Counted from the stretch's first letter, positions 27,021-37,021 are shown. The stretch is 64,000 bases of DNA from Pedobacter gandavensis (GCF_014172405.1 NZ_WNXC01000002.1:472066-536065), one strand, 5' to 3'. Made by a program: numbers and translations. The notes: a model not told the origin generated them from the sequence alone.

Positions 27021-27398
27021 TTATTTATCCTGGTTTATATTAAAAGTAACCGGGGGAAGGTTAAAGGTAGGATTTACTTTAATAGTAACAACTCTCGCAA
27101 CACCGCTCGTATTTGCCTTTATGGTTACCGGCAGTTTAAAATCTCCGGAGCCAAACATCCTGGTAATCGTCACCCAATCTGTCTGTGGCGTGGTAATCCA
27201 CCAACCGTCGGCTCCCGCAGTGATGACAATATTCAGTTTTCCACCCGCAGCAGGAAGGCTACTTACACCAGCTTCCAGTGCTGCCGAAAAAGGCGTAGGC
27301 TCAGGCTTTGGCGAAAGATTTTCTTTTTTACAGGAGATTGTCAGGCCAATGGCCATAACAAAAAGCACCAGTTTCAATTTATAATTAAATATTTTCAT
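27021..27398 (-). CDS. BACON-like domain lipoprotein
   Basis: A lipoprotein signal (IGLTISCKKE, Cys 23) precedes one BACON-type immunoglobulin-like domain (PAAGGKLNIVITAGADGWWITTPQ, then TDWVTITR and VKVNP-like strands ending in VTFNINQDK). BACON domains bind glycans or act as spacers on the surface of Bacteroidota. In the locus it lies between SusD and the sulfatase, 20 nt after SusD, so it is probably a surface glycan-binding protein of the same system. The family assignment is from pattern, not a search. Confidence 0.7.
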   Translation of the reverse strand: MKIFNYKLKLVLFVMAIGLTISCKKENLSPKPEPTPFSAALEAGVSSLPAAGGKLNIVITAGADGWWITTPQTDWVTITRMFGSGDFKLPVTIKANTSGVARVVTIKVNPTFNLPPVTFNINQDK

Positions 27399-27418
27399 TT
27401 CCTTTTATTTAAATGTGA

Positions 27419-29245
27419 TTACCATCCTGGATTTTGAACCCATTTACCCGCAGTTAATTGAAACATCCTTTGTTGAATGGGTAGTAAATAATCCCTTTCC
27501 GGATTAAAAGCTGAGCCATTTGGCAGGATACTTTTGAAGGGATCAATATAACGTTGGGTATCACCAGGGTTGCCATTCAGATATAGATTTACCGATTTAC
27601 CTGTTGGAGCAGTATCATAATACAAAAGTGAAGCACTATAAAATCCGCCCGCAACATTCTGACTGCTCATGTCACTGCCAACAAAAAGTGTCCCTAACTG
27701 GCGTTTTCCGATGAGCAACTCTCCTGCTGCAGCCCAACGCATGATGTCATCTAAGCGCATTCCTTCTGCAGCCAACTCCACTCTCCGCTCTCTTCTTACT
27801 GCCTGAATGATATTGCTCAGATTTCTAAAAGGATAAGCCGCATCAGTATTGTATTCTCTAACAAAATCAACAGCAGGCATTCCAGCACGCGTTCTCAATG
27901 GATTTAACGCATTGGCAATGGATACCGGATCACCTCCCAATTCGGCAACTGCCTCTGCATAATTTAACAAGACCTCTGCGTAGCGAAAAGTAATTGCAGG
28001 GGCAATACTTTTAAAATCATCAGCCACAGCAGCAGCATTGTTATATTCCAAATACTTATACAGCGGATAGCCTGTTGTACTTTTATTAAAGCCGGTTTGA
28101 TTGACCGGCGGATAAACCGGAACCACCACTCCAGGCTTTAAAGGCTGACCAGGAATGGCTACTGTTTGCCCCAAACGCGGATCTCTCAACACCGGATTTA
28201 ATTCCTGAGCATATAATTTCTGTGCATTTGCACGTTCAGCACCAAGAAATGGCCTGCCATCACGCGTTAAATAATCATCTACCAGAGATAGGGTTAAGCC
28301 CAAATCGGCTCCCCCTGTAGAGGTATATTTACTGACACTATGGGCAATGTTATCATTCGCATTGTATTTCCTCCACAGCAGAATTTCAGGATTGGTAGAG
28401 AGGTCTGTCGTAATGAATAAATTCCCATAATCTTCCAAAGGTTTGCCGGTACTATAAACAGACCACTTACCCTTAGTCATCACCGCTGAAGCAGCATCAC
28501 GTGCTTGCTCAAAATAGTTTTGAATCTTTTCCGTGCTGATATCTTTGGTAAAAAAGGGATCATTTTTAGCCTTATGGTATTTCTGCCAGGTCGCTTCATA
28601 TAATGCTACCCTCGACTTAAAAGCCAGGGCAACATCTTTATGCAGGCGCATACTGGCACTATTGCTTGCCGTTGGCAATAAGGCAACTGCCTGATCTAAA
28701 TCAGCCAATACCGAATCGGCAATTACAGTTCTGGATTGTCTGGGTACTTCCATCAGCTCCTGTTCTCCAGGCAATACACGATTCACCCAGGTTACCCCAC
28801 CGAATTTTTTCAGCATATTAAAATAAATGTATGCTCTAAAAAAACGTGCTTCCCCCAAATACTTATTGTTTTCTACCGCCTGTCCCTTTGCATTTTTAAA
28901 GTTCTCAAAGAAATAATTCAGGTTTCTAATGGTGGTATATTCTCCAATTGAAGGTGCATTACCTAAAGTAGTCAGTCCACTGGTGCGATTGTTTACCGAG
29001 GAAAAAATCATATTATCTGTTCCTGCATCATTAAAAGCAATCCCTGCAGCGCCAACAGAGCCTGGTTGAGCGGGAAAAGTATTCTGATAAAACTGATTCA
29101 TGTACATCCTCAACTCATTGGTAGAGGCAAGACTATTGGCGGTACTTAAGGTATCTAATGGTTGAAGATCAAGAAAGTTTTTCTTGCAAGCAGAAAAAAC
29201 AAACAGCAGGCCTATCACCACACATATATTTAAATTCTTTTTCAT
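27419..29245 (-). CDS. SusD/RagB family nutrient-binding outer-membrane lipoprotein
   Basis: A lipoprotein signal (LLFVFSACKKNF, Cys 20) is followed by the TPR-rich SusD fold, with FLDLQPLDTLSTANSLAS at the N-terminus and the C-terminal LLPIQQRMFQLTAGKW ending. Its 608 residues fit the family. SusD proteins cap the SusC barrel and capture the oligosaccharide. It is 12 nt downstream of SusC on the same strand and followed by the BACON-like lipoprotein. Confidence 0.97.
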   Translation of the reverse strand: MKKNLNICVVIGLLFVFSACKKNFLDLQPLDTLSTANSLASTNELRMYMNQFYQNTFPAQPGSVGAAGIAFNDAGTDNMIFSSVNNRTSGLTTLGNAPSIGEYTTIRNLNYFFENFKNAKGQAVENNKYLGEARFFRAYIYFNMLKKFGGVTWVNRVLPGEQELMEVPRQSRTVIADSVLADLDQAVALLPTASNSASMRLHKDVALAFKSRVALYEATWQKYHKAKNDPFFTKDISTEKIQNYFEQARDAASAVMTKGKWSVYSTGKPLEDYGNLFITTDLSTNPEILLWRKYNANDNIAHSVSKYTSTGGADLGLTLSLVDDYLTRDGRPFLGAERANAQKLYAQELNPVLRDPRLGQTVAIPGQPLKPGVVVPVYPPVNQTGFNKSTTGYPLYKYLEYNNAAAVADDFKSIAPAITFRYAEVLLNYAEAVAELGGDPVSIANALNPLRTRAGMPAVDFVREYNTDAAYPFRNLSNIIQAVRRERRVELAAEGMRLDDIMRWAAAGELLIGKRQLGTLFVGSDMSSQNVAGGFYSASLLYYDTAPTGKSVNLYLNGNPGDTQRYIDPFKSILPNGSAFNPERDYLLPIQQRMFQLTAGKWVQNPGW

Positions 29246-29257
29246 TTTCTTATCTTT

Positions 29258-32200
29258 TTATAGCCCAATATTTACACCCATTGAATACACCTTGCTTAAA
29301 GGGTAGATCTTTCCTGGAGCATATCCACCGACAATCGTTTCCGGATCCAGCATTTTTGCCAGTTTAGTAATCGTAAACAGATTCTCGCCAGTTACAAATA
29401 CATTCACCTTACTTAACTTCAGTCTTTTGATCCATTGCTCAGGTAAAGCGTAGCTGATGGTGGCATTTTTCAACCTGAGGTAAGCGGCATTTTGAATGTA
29501 TCTATCCACCACCTGTTGTGTCTTACTCGTAAATGAGCCAACAGAACCTGCTGGCGCAGCATAAGGATTAGGATAATAAGCACCTGGATTTTGTGGTGTC
29601 CAATAGTCCATGTGTTCTCTAAACACAGTCACCTGTGCTAAAGGACCTGCTCCCCAGAAATAAACATCCCCGGATCCTGGCACGTAATCCCTTTTGCCAA
29701 TCCCCTGGAATAGCGCAGAAACGGAAATCCCTTTCCATTGGATATACCCATTAAAGGAGTAAGCATACCTCGCTGCAGAATTACCAATAATGGTCATATC
29801 TCCAGAATCACCAACTTTATTATTACCATTATTAAGCTTCCCATCCCCATTCAAATCCAGATAGTTTACATCGCCTGGAACCCAGTTTACTGCAGAAAGA
29901 AAAGAGTGGTTTAATTTATTAAAAGCCGCAGCTTCTTCCGGAGTCTGAATCAGGCCAGAAGCTCTATATCCCCAAATTTCACCTACTTTTTTTCCTTCGT
30001 ACCAGGCACTTCCAGGATCACTATTGGTTGGATTCTGATATTTAGTGACCACAGATTTATTATCGGATAACATGGCCGTTAGCGAATATTGAATGCCATT
30101 ATCCAATTTATCACGCCAGGTTAATGACAACTCCCATCCATTTGTCCTCAGGTTCGCATTGTTGCTTTTTGGCGGAGTACCCCCATACATATCTGCAATA
30201 TCAAGAGAGGGGCCTAACATATCCTTTGTACTTCTTTGGAAGATATCAATGCTACCACTCAGTCTACTTTTCAGGGCTTCAAAATCCAAACCTATATTTC
30301 CATTCTGCACTTTCTCCCAGGTGATACCAGGATTAAATGGTGCCGGTGCATTGATGTAACCTTCTCTGCCATTTTGAAAATACCATGGTCCGCCAGCTCC
30401 TGATGGACCAGGAACGGTGATGTTCATGGATTGTGCATAAGAATAAAGACCTGCTCCAGATTGATTCCCCAGGAATCCATAAGATCCGCGAAGCTTAAGC
30501 ATGCTAATTTGTTCTTTTATAGGCTCCATAAATTTCTCCTGAGCGATGTTATACCCTAGGGAGAAAGAAGGGAAAAATCCCCACCTGCTGTCTGAAGCAA
30601 AGCGGGAAGAACCATCGTAACGGCCATTGATCTCTACCAGGTATTTACTTTTGTAATTATAGTTGAACCTGCCAAAAAAACCTTGTGTTCCCCAGTGGTT
30701 CCGCACTTCCTGAGTAGTTTGGCTTCCAGTAGCCAGAGAAATACCAGGTCTGTCGGCACTAATTAAATCCTGAACAGAAGATGAAAGCCATTTATATTCA
30801 TTTAACTCTTGTTGAAAACCCGCCATGACGCTGAAATTATGGTCTTCGTTCAGGGTATAATTGTAAGAACTGTAGATATTTGGTGAAAAGTAATCGGTAG
30901 TACCCATGTTACGGGAATATCCACCTAACAATGGAATATTATATTCCGACCTGTTGACAAACTTCGGTGTCCCATCAATTCCGTAAATCAGGCCCGGCAA
31001 TTTCAGAATATCCTCATTGTTGTTTTTCTTCAGGATATTAAAATCAGCCATAATTTTCCAGTTCTTAACTGGTTCCAATTCTAAACCGGGTAAAATAGCC
31101 AGCGTAGTTTCTTTGACCACATCACTGGAACCAGACTGTAGATAAGGAACATTAGACATCTCAGAAAAATTCCCGTTCAAGTCGTAAGGAGAAACATTGG
31201 GTCTCATTCTGGCCAGATTATGAAAAAATAAGCCTTCAAAATCTGCGAACGGTGATTTATAATTAGATTGTGTGAATTTGGTATTCAATTTCAGTTTTAC
31301 CCAACTGGCCAACTGTGAACTGATGCTGGCGTTCAAATTGTACCTGTCGTAATTGATATCCGCATAACGCATGGTACCACCCTCATTATAATAGGCTCCT
31401 GAAACAAAAAACTGCGTATTTTTATTTCCACCGGAGGCACTTACATTATGCGACTGGCGCACAGCATAAGGCTTATAATGAAAAGCGAACCAATCGGTAT
31501 TCGCTACCCCATTTGCTGTATTCTCCCAATTAGAATAATAATTATCATTTGCCTCCGGAAAAATATTCATTCCCTTAGGGTCTTTAATGTACTGTTGCAA
31601 CAGCGCTAGCTTCTCCTCAGAATACTGTTTACTTCCTGTGGCATTGAATGTTGCACTATTAAAATAAGTAGCAAAGTCATAGGAATTGGCCATCTTAGGC
31701 AACAGTAACGGGGAGCTTAAACCAACATTACTGGAATAAGATAAAGTGGTTTTATCGGCCACACCTTTTTTTGTAGTCACCAGAATTACTCCATAAGGAG
31801 CTCTAGCGCCATAAATTGCAGAAGCAGCGGCATCTTTCAATACAGAAATAGATTCGATATCATTGGGATTTACATCAGACAAGGACATGGCTAGTCCGTC
31901 TACCAAGACAAAAGGACCATCTCCACCACTAATATTTCCAGCCCCCCGGATATTGAGGTTGAAACTTTGACCCGGTTTAGTATTTCCGCCCACTGAAACA
32001 TTAAGCCCTGGAGCTAATCCCTGCAAACTTTGTGTGGCATTCGCCACGGGTCTATTTTGCAATTCATCTCCCTTCACCACAGATATTGCACCGGTAAGAT
32101 TCACTTTCTTTTGGGTACCATAGCCCACTACCACCACCTCGCTTAGCTCAGCTAAATCTGCTTGCAATTTCACAGTCAGCTGTTTTTGGCCTTTTAGTGG

Positions 32201-32746
32201 CACTTCCTGACTGATATAGCCCAGGTAAGAAACCTGTAAGGTTGCATTTTCGTCTACACCTTTCAAAATAAACTGCCCATTGGGATCTGTTACCGTCCCT
32301 TGCCCGGTGCCTTTTACCTTTACCGTTGCGCCCGGAACTCCTTGCCCGGTTTCATCCAGTACTTTTCCTTTGACTTCAATCCCGAAGATACCAATCAATT
32401 GATTTAGTGATATTGGACTCATCTTTTTATCTTTCACAATCACACTCTGTCCTTCAATGTCATAAACGATCAGCGGTTGATTTTTAAAGCTCTGTCGTAG
32501 CGCTTCCTCCAGACTCACCTCTTTAACATTGATGTTTACGGGTTTGGCAAATTTGACTGCATCTGAAACAAATACCAGATCGAAGCCACTCTGTCTGGAA
32601 ATCTCTTTGAGTACTTTTTTCAAAGAGACATTTTTCTCTGAAAGTGTAATTTTATTTTGAGCAAAACCCGAAGCACTTACTTGTAGTAAACAAGACAATA
32701 ATAACAGTACTGTAAGCTTCATTGTCAACAATAATTTACGTTTCAT
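29258..32746 (-). CDS. SusC/RagA family TonB-linked outer-membrane transporter
   Basis: The start at 32746 (MKRKLLLTMKLTVLLL) gives a signal peptide; an upstream ATG at 32788 would only add a polar extension. Domains in order: STN (about 30-95, ISLKKVLKEISRQSGFDLVFVSD-like), a carboxypeptidase-regulatory-like domain (IEVKGKVLDETGQGVPGATVKVKG), the TonB-dependent plug (PNDIESISVLKDAAASAIYG) and a long barrel ending VYSMGVNIGL. The STN domain means that it signals to a FecR-type anti-sigma factor, consistent with the two genes upstream. Its length of about 1160 aa is normal for SusC. Confidence 0.97.
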   Translation of the reverse strand: MKRKLLLTMKLTVLLLLSCLLQVSASGFAQNKITLSEKNVSLKKVLKEISRQSGFDLVFVSDAVKFAKPVNINVKEVSLEEALRQSFKNQPLIVYDIEGQSVIVKDKKMSPISLNQLIGIFGIEVKGKVLDETGQGVPGATVKVKGTGQGTVTDPNGQFILKGVDENATLQVSYLGYISQEVPLKGQKQLTVKLQADLAELSEVVVVGYGTQKKVNLTGAISVVKGDELQNRPVANATQSLQGLAPGLNVSVGGNTKPGQSFNLNIRGAGNISGGDGPFVLVDGLAMSLSDVNPNDIESISVLKDAAASAIYGARAPYGVILVTTKKGVADKTTLSYSSNVGLSSPLLLPKMANSYDFATYFNSATFNATGSKQYSEEKLALLQQYIKDPKGMNIFPEANDNYYSNWENTANGVANTDWFAFHYKPYAVRQSHNVSASGGNKNTQFFVSGAYYNEGGTMRYADINYDRYNLNASISSQLASWVKLKLNTKFTQSNYKSPFADFEGLFFHNLARMRPNVSPYDLNGNFSEMSNVPYLQSGSSDVVKETTLAILPGLELEPVKNWKIMADFNILKKNNNEDILKLPGLIYGIDGTPKFVNRSEYNIPLLGGYSRNMGTTDYFSPNIYSSYNYTLNEDHNFSVMAGFQQELNEYKWLSSSVQDLISADRPGISLATGSQTTQEVRNHWGTQGFFGRFNYNYKSKYLVEINGRYDGSSRFASDSRWGFFPSFSLGYNIAQEKFMEPIKEQISMLKLRGSYGFLGNQSGAGLYSYAQSMNITVPGPSGAGGPWYFQNGREGYINAPAPFNPGITWEKVQNGNIGLDFEALKSRLSGSIDIFQRSTKDMLGPSLDIADMYGGTPPKSNNANLRTNGWELSLTWRDKLDNGIQYSLTAMLSDNKSVVTKYQNPTNSDPGSAWYEGKKVGEIWGYRASGLIQTPEEAAAFNKLNHSFLSAVNWVPGDVNYLDLNGDGKLNNGNNKVGDSGDMTIIGNSAARYAYSFNGYIQWKGISVSALFQGIGKRDYVPGSGDVYFWGAGPLAQVTVFREHMDYWTPQNPGAYYPNPYAAPAGSVGSFTSKTQQVVDRYIQNAAYLRLKNATISYALPEQWIKRLKLSKVNVFVTGENLFTITKLAKMLDPETIVGGYAPGKIYPLSKVYSMGVNIGL

Positions 32747-32797
32747 ACGGCGATAGCCATATGAATTAAAGGTTATAAATTCATACATTTGGTTTAG

Positions 32798-32934
32798 TTG
32801 GTTTTTAATGAACGAGGCATAGCAATGCTGTAACCCTCGTTCCTGGTCATTTGTAATGCGTTCGTGTTTTATGTAATGGATACCTGTAAAAAATTAATTG
32901 GCCAGGAGCGGCTTCAACGCTTCTGGTTTTTTTT
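32798..32934 (+). ncRNA. Candidate cis-antisense RNA to the SusC leader
   Basis: On the plus strand, opposite the SusC mRNA leader, TACATTTG at 32784-32791 matches the TAnnTTTG promoter element. An intrinsic terminator with eight T ends at 32934. A transcript of about 135 nt would run from about 32798 to 32934, entirely within the region between the SusC start and the FecR gene. No coding frame is plausible there. Antisense RNAs at this position, such as DonS in Bacteroides fragilis, repress SusC/SusD loci. No -33 element is seen, so this is inference. Confidence 0.35.
32902..32934 (+). terminator. Plus-strand intrinsic terminator inside the locus
   Basis: CCAGGAGCG and CGCTTCTGG form a 9-bp stem (one G-T wobble in RNA) with a 7-nt loop, then eight T. 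No plus-strand gene lies upstream, which makes an antisense transcript the simplest explanation. On the minus strand the stem has a C/A mismatch and the downstream T tract is poorer. Confidence 0.6.
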
Positions 32935-32959
32935 GTTACAGGCCTTTAGATCGTAAAAA

Positions 32960-34096
32960 TTAAGGCATAACTGTAACCCTCCTTCCTTCAACTTTAAAAT
33001 TAAATTTATCGGTATTAGAGAGCATTTTTAATACTTCATTCAAAGATTTATGACGGGAAATTCGTCCGCCAATTTCTTTAGGACTAACGTTTCTATCATA
33101 CACCACATCTACATCATACCATCGTGCGATCTTCCTCATAATCGATCTGATGTCTTCATCCTGAAAAAGGAAATAGCCATCTTTCCAGGCTATGGCTTCC
33201 TCGACATCTACAGGAGTGATCTCAAGTTGATTGGCTTTAAAAATGGTTTGCTGGCCTGGCTTAAGGACTGCTGTTACCTCTGAATTATCCAGTTTCACCT
33301 TCACAGCACCTTCCAACAAGGTTGTTTTTGTCTGCGATTCATCCCCATAAGCATTGACATTAAAATGCGTTCCCAAAACCATTACCTCCTGCCCGTTAGT
33401 ACTGACTACAAAAGGCATTTTTTTGTTCTTAGCCACTTCAAAATAGGCCTCTCCAATAAGCTTTACGGTTCTTTTATCTCCGTTAAAAGCTGCGGGATAA
33501 CTTAAAGAAGAAACTGCATTGAGCCAGACTTTTGTCCCATCAGGGAGATTGATTTGATATTGCCCACCTTTAGGCGTACTAATGTTGTTTAAAGCATCTA
33601 GTTTTGACTTCCCTTCATATACCAGCTGCCCGTCCTTAGTTTTCGTGATCGTAATACCATCCTCCTTTGCAATTTCCCCATTTTTAGCCTCGTCCAAAGA
33701 AATTACCCGACCATCAGCCAAGGTCAGTGTGGCTTTATTGTTAAATGATTGCTCTTGATGAACAGTTTTCTGCTGAACATCGGAAATGACCTTATCCTGG
33801 AAATTATAAAAATAATAGCCCAGGCTTAAAGTAATCAATACCATTGCTGCTACAGCTATTTTTTGCCATAAAAGAGTTGATTTTACGTCCCTTTCTATAA
33901 CCGGAGGGAGATCTAGTTGATCAGCAAGGAATCCCCATATTTCTTCCAGTTGCAGGTCTTTCTTTTCCTGAGGAAATTCAGGCAATTCCGCTTCCTCATA
34001 TTTAAGGTACCAGGTTTCCAACAATCCACGCTCCTGAGCTGAGCAGTTTCCTGCCAGATACTTCTTTAATAAATCGGCTACCTCTTCTTTTTGCAT
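32960..34096 (-). CDS. FecR-family anti-sigma factor
   Basis: The N-terminal cytoplasmic domain has LLKKYLAGNCSAQERGLLETWYL, one membrane helix lies near residue 95 (WQKIAVAAMVLITLSLGYYFY), and the FecR periplasmic domain follows (NISTPKGGQYQINLPDGTKVWLNA, SYPAAFNGDKRTVKLIGEAYFEV). A C-terminal STN-interacting part with ARWYDVDVVYDRN ends the protein. It senses ligand-loaded SusC through its STN domain and releases the sigma factor encoded just upstream. The gene order is sigma factor, FecR, SusC, SusD. Confidence 0.96.
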   Translation of the reverse strand: MQKEEVADLLKKYLAGNCSAQERGLLETWYLKYEEAELPEFPQEKKDLQLEEIWGFLADQLDLPPVIERDVKSTLLWQKIAVAAMVLITLSLGYYFYNFQDKVISDVQQKTVHQEQSFNNKATLTLADGRVISLDEAKNGEIAKEDGITITKTKDGQLVYEGKSKLDALNNISTPKGGQYQINLPDGTKVWLNAVSSLSYPAAFNGDKRTVKLIGEAYFEVAKNKKMPFVVSTNGQEVMVLGTHFNVNAYGDESQTKTTLLEGAVKVKLDNSEVTAVLKPGQQTIFKANQLEITPVDVEEAIAWKDGYFLFQDEDIRSIMRKIARWYDVDVVYDRNVSPKEIGGRISRHKSLNEVLKMLSNTDKFNFKVEGRRVTVMP

Positions 34097-34180
34097 AAGT
34101 GATCAAGAATTTTCTCCTTTATACCATGACAGTTAAAGGGTACCCTAACAGGTAGATCATGAGAAAATATTTTTTGCTTG

Positions 34181-34744
34181 CTACAGGAAATAGAAAAGTA
34201 CGCCCAATCTAAGTCTTAGGGTTTTCAGGGCATTACTAATTTGTTTAGAGACCGTCTGAGGCGATATACCCAATTGTTTCGCAATCTCTTCATGGGAAAA
34301 ATGTCCATCTCTGCTCAATAGGAATACTTCCCTCATTTTGGCTGGCAAAGCCTCAATCTCCTGACGAATAATTTTGGCGAATTCTTTTTCCCTAATCGCC
34401 AGATCAGTGATATAATTATCCTCATTGATAAAAGTATGCAGGGAACTAATATACTTAGAAGCTACTTGCTGACGGGATAAATGGTTAAAAACACGATTTC
34501 TCGCTGCAGAAAACAGATACCCAGGAAGATTATCCGTGATTGGCAACTCTGATTTTTGATCCCATAGCTTCACGAATAGATCCTGTAATACATCCTTAAC
34601 CAACTCCAAGTCGCCCAGTTTTTTATACAAATGATTTTGAAGTAAGTTTTTGTGACGATTATAAATCTCAGTGTAGGCGTATTTATCACCTACTCTGAGC
34701 AGGCTGGTCAATTCCTGATCACTGAGTATTTTATATTGCAACAT
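34181..34744 (-). CDS. ECF sigma factor (SusC-associated)
   Basis: A 187-aa sigma-70 factor with a region 2 DKYAYTEIYNRHKNLLQNHLYKKLGD and DVLQDLFVKLWDQK, and a region 4 helix-turn-helix, FSHEEIAKQLGISPQTVSKQI. It activates the SusC/SusD locus after signalling through FecR, in the same direction and 85 nt upstream of the FecR start. It is separated from the divergent M3 peptidase gene by about 180 nt of AT-rich DNA. Confidence 0.96.
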   Translation of the reverse strand: MLQYKILSDQELTSLLRVGDKYAYTEIYNRHKNLLQNHLYKKLGDLELVKDVLQDLFVKLWDQKSELPITDNLPGYLFSAARNRVFNHLSRQQVASKYISSLHTFINEDNYITDLAIREKEFAKIIRQEIEALPAKMREVFLLSRDGHFSHEEIAKQLGISPQTVSKQISNALKTLRLRLGVLFYFL

Positions 34745-34922
34745 TTCATTTAGGTCCCCGGAACGAAATTATAAAAATAAAGGATAGTTTTATAATACTT
34801 TATCTTTCAGCCGCATGGCAGCCACAACAACTACCTCCCCAGGTATTACAATTTCCATACAGATGAAATAGATCGCTGATAAAACCTTATTTTTATAAAT
34901 AACTAACCATTTTTATAAAACT

Positions 34923-36947
34923 ATGAAACGACTATCTTACCTCCCTTTTCTTGCCCTGCTTGCCATCACTGGCTCCTGCAATCAGGCTCAAAATAAAACC
35001 ACATCGGGCAGCGAAGACTTCTCTTCTGCCAACCCGTTTTATGAGGCTAGTAAGCTTCCTTTTCAGGCACCAGAATTCGATAAAATTAAAGACAGCGACT
35101 TCCAACCTGCGATTGAAGCAGGGATGAAGCAGCAGATGGAAGAAATACAAAAGATCGTTGACAATCAAGCAGCAGCAACCTTCGACAATACCATTCTAGC
35201 TATAGAGAATAGCGGACAATTACTAGGCCGTGTCAATCGGGTTTTCAATTTACTGACCGCTGCAAATACCAATCCTGAATTACAAAAAATACAGAAAGAA
35301 GAAGCGCCAAAATTAACCGCAAACAATGATGCGATCTACCTAAACACAAAGCTATTTAAGCGTGTAGAAGCTGTTTATCAGCAACGTGAGCAGCTAAAAC
35401 TAGATCCTGAATCTAAAAAACTACTGGACTATTACTATCAACGCTTTGAACTATCAGGGGCAAAACTTTCTGAGGCCGACAAAGAAAAACTAAAAATATT
35501 AAATAAGGAAGAATCAACATTAAGCACTAGTTTTGGCACTAAACTGTTGGCTGCAGGTAAAGGATTGGCCAATACAACCCAGCAACCTCCCCTTTCGGGT
35601 ATGGCAGATCGTACTGCCCGTGAAAAACTATTCCAAGCTTCCTGGACCCGCGCCGAAAAAGGTGATGAGAATGATACGCGAAAAGTAATATCCAGAATTG
35701 CTCAAATTCGCGCTTTACAAGCTCAGCTCCTAGGTTTCAAAAATTATGCAAGTTGGAAACTTCAGGATCAGATGGCAAAAACACCAGAGGCGGTAGCCAG
35801 CTTCTTTAGCAAACTTGTTCCAGCCTCGACTGCAAAAGCCCGAGCAGAAGCAAAAGACATACAGGCCGTTATTGACCAACAAAAAGGGGGCTTTAAATTA
35901 GCACCATGGGACTGGAACTTCTATGCCGAACAAGTACGTAAAGCCAAATACGACCTGGATGAAAATGAAATCAAACCTTACTTTGAGCTGGATACGGTGC
36001 TAGAAAAAGGAGTATTCTATGCGGCTAACCAATTGTATGGCATCACATTTAAGGAACGTAAGGACCTTCCTGTTTATCAAAAGGATGTTCGCGTATTTGA
36101 TGTGATGGACAAAGATGGGAGTCAGCTAGGTCTGTTTTACACCGATTATTACAAACGCGACAATAAAAATGGTGGCGCATGGATGGACAATATTGTGCCA
36201 CAATCTAAAAAACTAGGTACCATACCTGTCATTTACAATGTATGCAATTTCGCAAAACCAAAAACTGGGGAACCTGCACTCATCAGCTTTGATGATGTGA
36301 TCACCATGTTCCATGAATTTGGACATGGTTTACATGGTCTTTTTGCTGATCAACAATATGTAAGCCTTTCAGGCACCAATGTCGCCCGTGATTATGTAGA
36401 GTTTCCCTCACAATTCAATGAGCATTGGGCTACAGATCCTAAAATCCTGAAACATTATGCGCTACATTATAAAACCGGTCAGCCTATGCCACAACAATTG
36501 CTGGATAAGATTAAAAAGGCAAGTACCTTTAATCAAGGTTATGAATTTACTGAAGCCCTGTCTGCTGCAGAACTTGATTTACAATGGCACACTTTAGCCC
36601 CAGGCCTACCTTTACAGGATGTAGATCAATTTGAAACCAATGCATTAAAGAAAACAAAACTAGACCTTTATGAGGTTCCACCGCGTTACCGCTCCAGTTA
36701 TTTCCTACACATTTGGAGCAATGGTTATGCCGCCGGATATTATGCATATACCTGGACTTCCATGTTGGAAAACGATGCTTATTCCTGGTTTGAACAAAAC
36801 GGCGGGTTAACCAGAGCCAATGGACAACGCTTCCGCGATATGATTCTATCGAGAGGAAACACGGAAGACCTGGGCAAAATGTTCTATAACTTCCGTGGTC
36901 ATCAACCGGATATCAAACCAATGTTGGCAAAAAGAGGTTTGCTGTAA
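34923..36947 (+). CDS. M3 family metallopeptidase (peptidyl-dipeptidase Dcp-like), lipoprotein
   Basis: A lipoprotein signal peptide (LLAITGSCNQ, Cys 19) precedes a helical M3 peptidase of 674 aa. The zinc site HEFGH is at about residue 464 (MFHEFGHGLHG), followed by LSAAELDLQWH with the glutamate that is the third ligand. Dcp-type enzymes remove C-terminal dipeptides from peptides up to about 20 residues, here in the periplasm. The lipoprotein form is common in Bacteroidota. The gene stands alone after the divergent sigma gene. Confidence 0.93.
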   Translation: MKRLSYLPFLALLAITGSCNQAQNKTTSGSEDFSSANPFYEASKLPFQAPEFDKIKDSDFQPAIEAGMKQQMEEIQKIVDNQAAATFDNTILAIENSGQLLGRVNRVFNLLTAANTNPELQKIQKEEAPKLTANNDAIYLNTKLFKRVEAVYQQREQLKLDPESKKLLDYYYQRFELSGAKLSEADKEKLKILNKEESTLSTSFGTKLLAAGKGLANTTQQPPLSGMADRTAREKLFQASWTRAEKGDENDTRKVISRIAQIRALQAQLLGFKNYASWKLQDQMAKTPEAVASFFSKLVPASTAKARAEAKDIQAVIDQQKGGFKLAPWDWNFYAEQVRKAKYDLDENEIKPYFELDTVLEKGVFYAANQLYGITFKERKDLPVYQKDVRVFDVMDKDGSQLGLFYTDYYKRDNKNGGAWMDNIVPQSKKLGTIPVIYNVCNFAKPKTGEPALISFDDVITMFHEFGHGLHGLFADQQYVSLSGTNVARDYVEFPSQFNEHWATDPKILKHYALHYKTGQPMPQQLLDKIKKASTFNQGYEFTEALSAAELDLQWHTLAPGLPLQDVDQFETNALKKTKLDLYEVPPRYRSSYFLHIWSNGYAAGYYAYTWTSMLENDAYSWFEQNGGLTRANGQRFRDMILSRGNTEDLGKMFYNFRGHQPDIKPMLAKRGLL

Positions 36948-36969
36948 TACTTAAATTATACTAAAATCC

Positions 36970-36996
36970 TCAGGAAGGAGCGCTGCTCCTTCCTGA
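36970..36996 (+). terminator. Strong hairpin between M3 peptidase and AHSA1 gene
   Basis: TCAGGAAGGAGC and GCTCCTTCCTGA form a perfect 12-bp stem with a 3-nt loop, but TATTCTCCC rather than a T tract follows. It may act as a terminator or as an mRNA end protector 25 nt before the next ATG. Confidence 0.6.
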
Positions 36997-37021
36997 TATT
37001 CTCCCATTTAAACAAAATCTT

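Noticed and set aside
32747..32788. Upstream ATG of SusC
   Set aside because: It adds a polar stretch before the signal peptide, which would not be exported.
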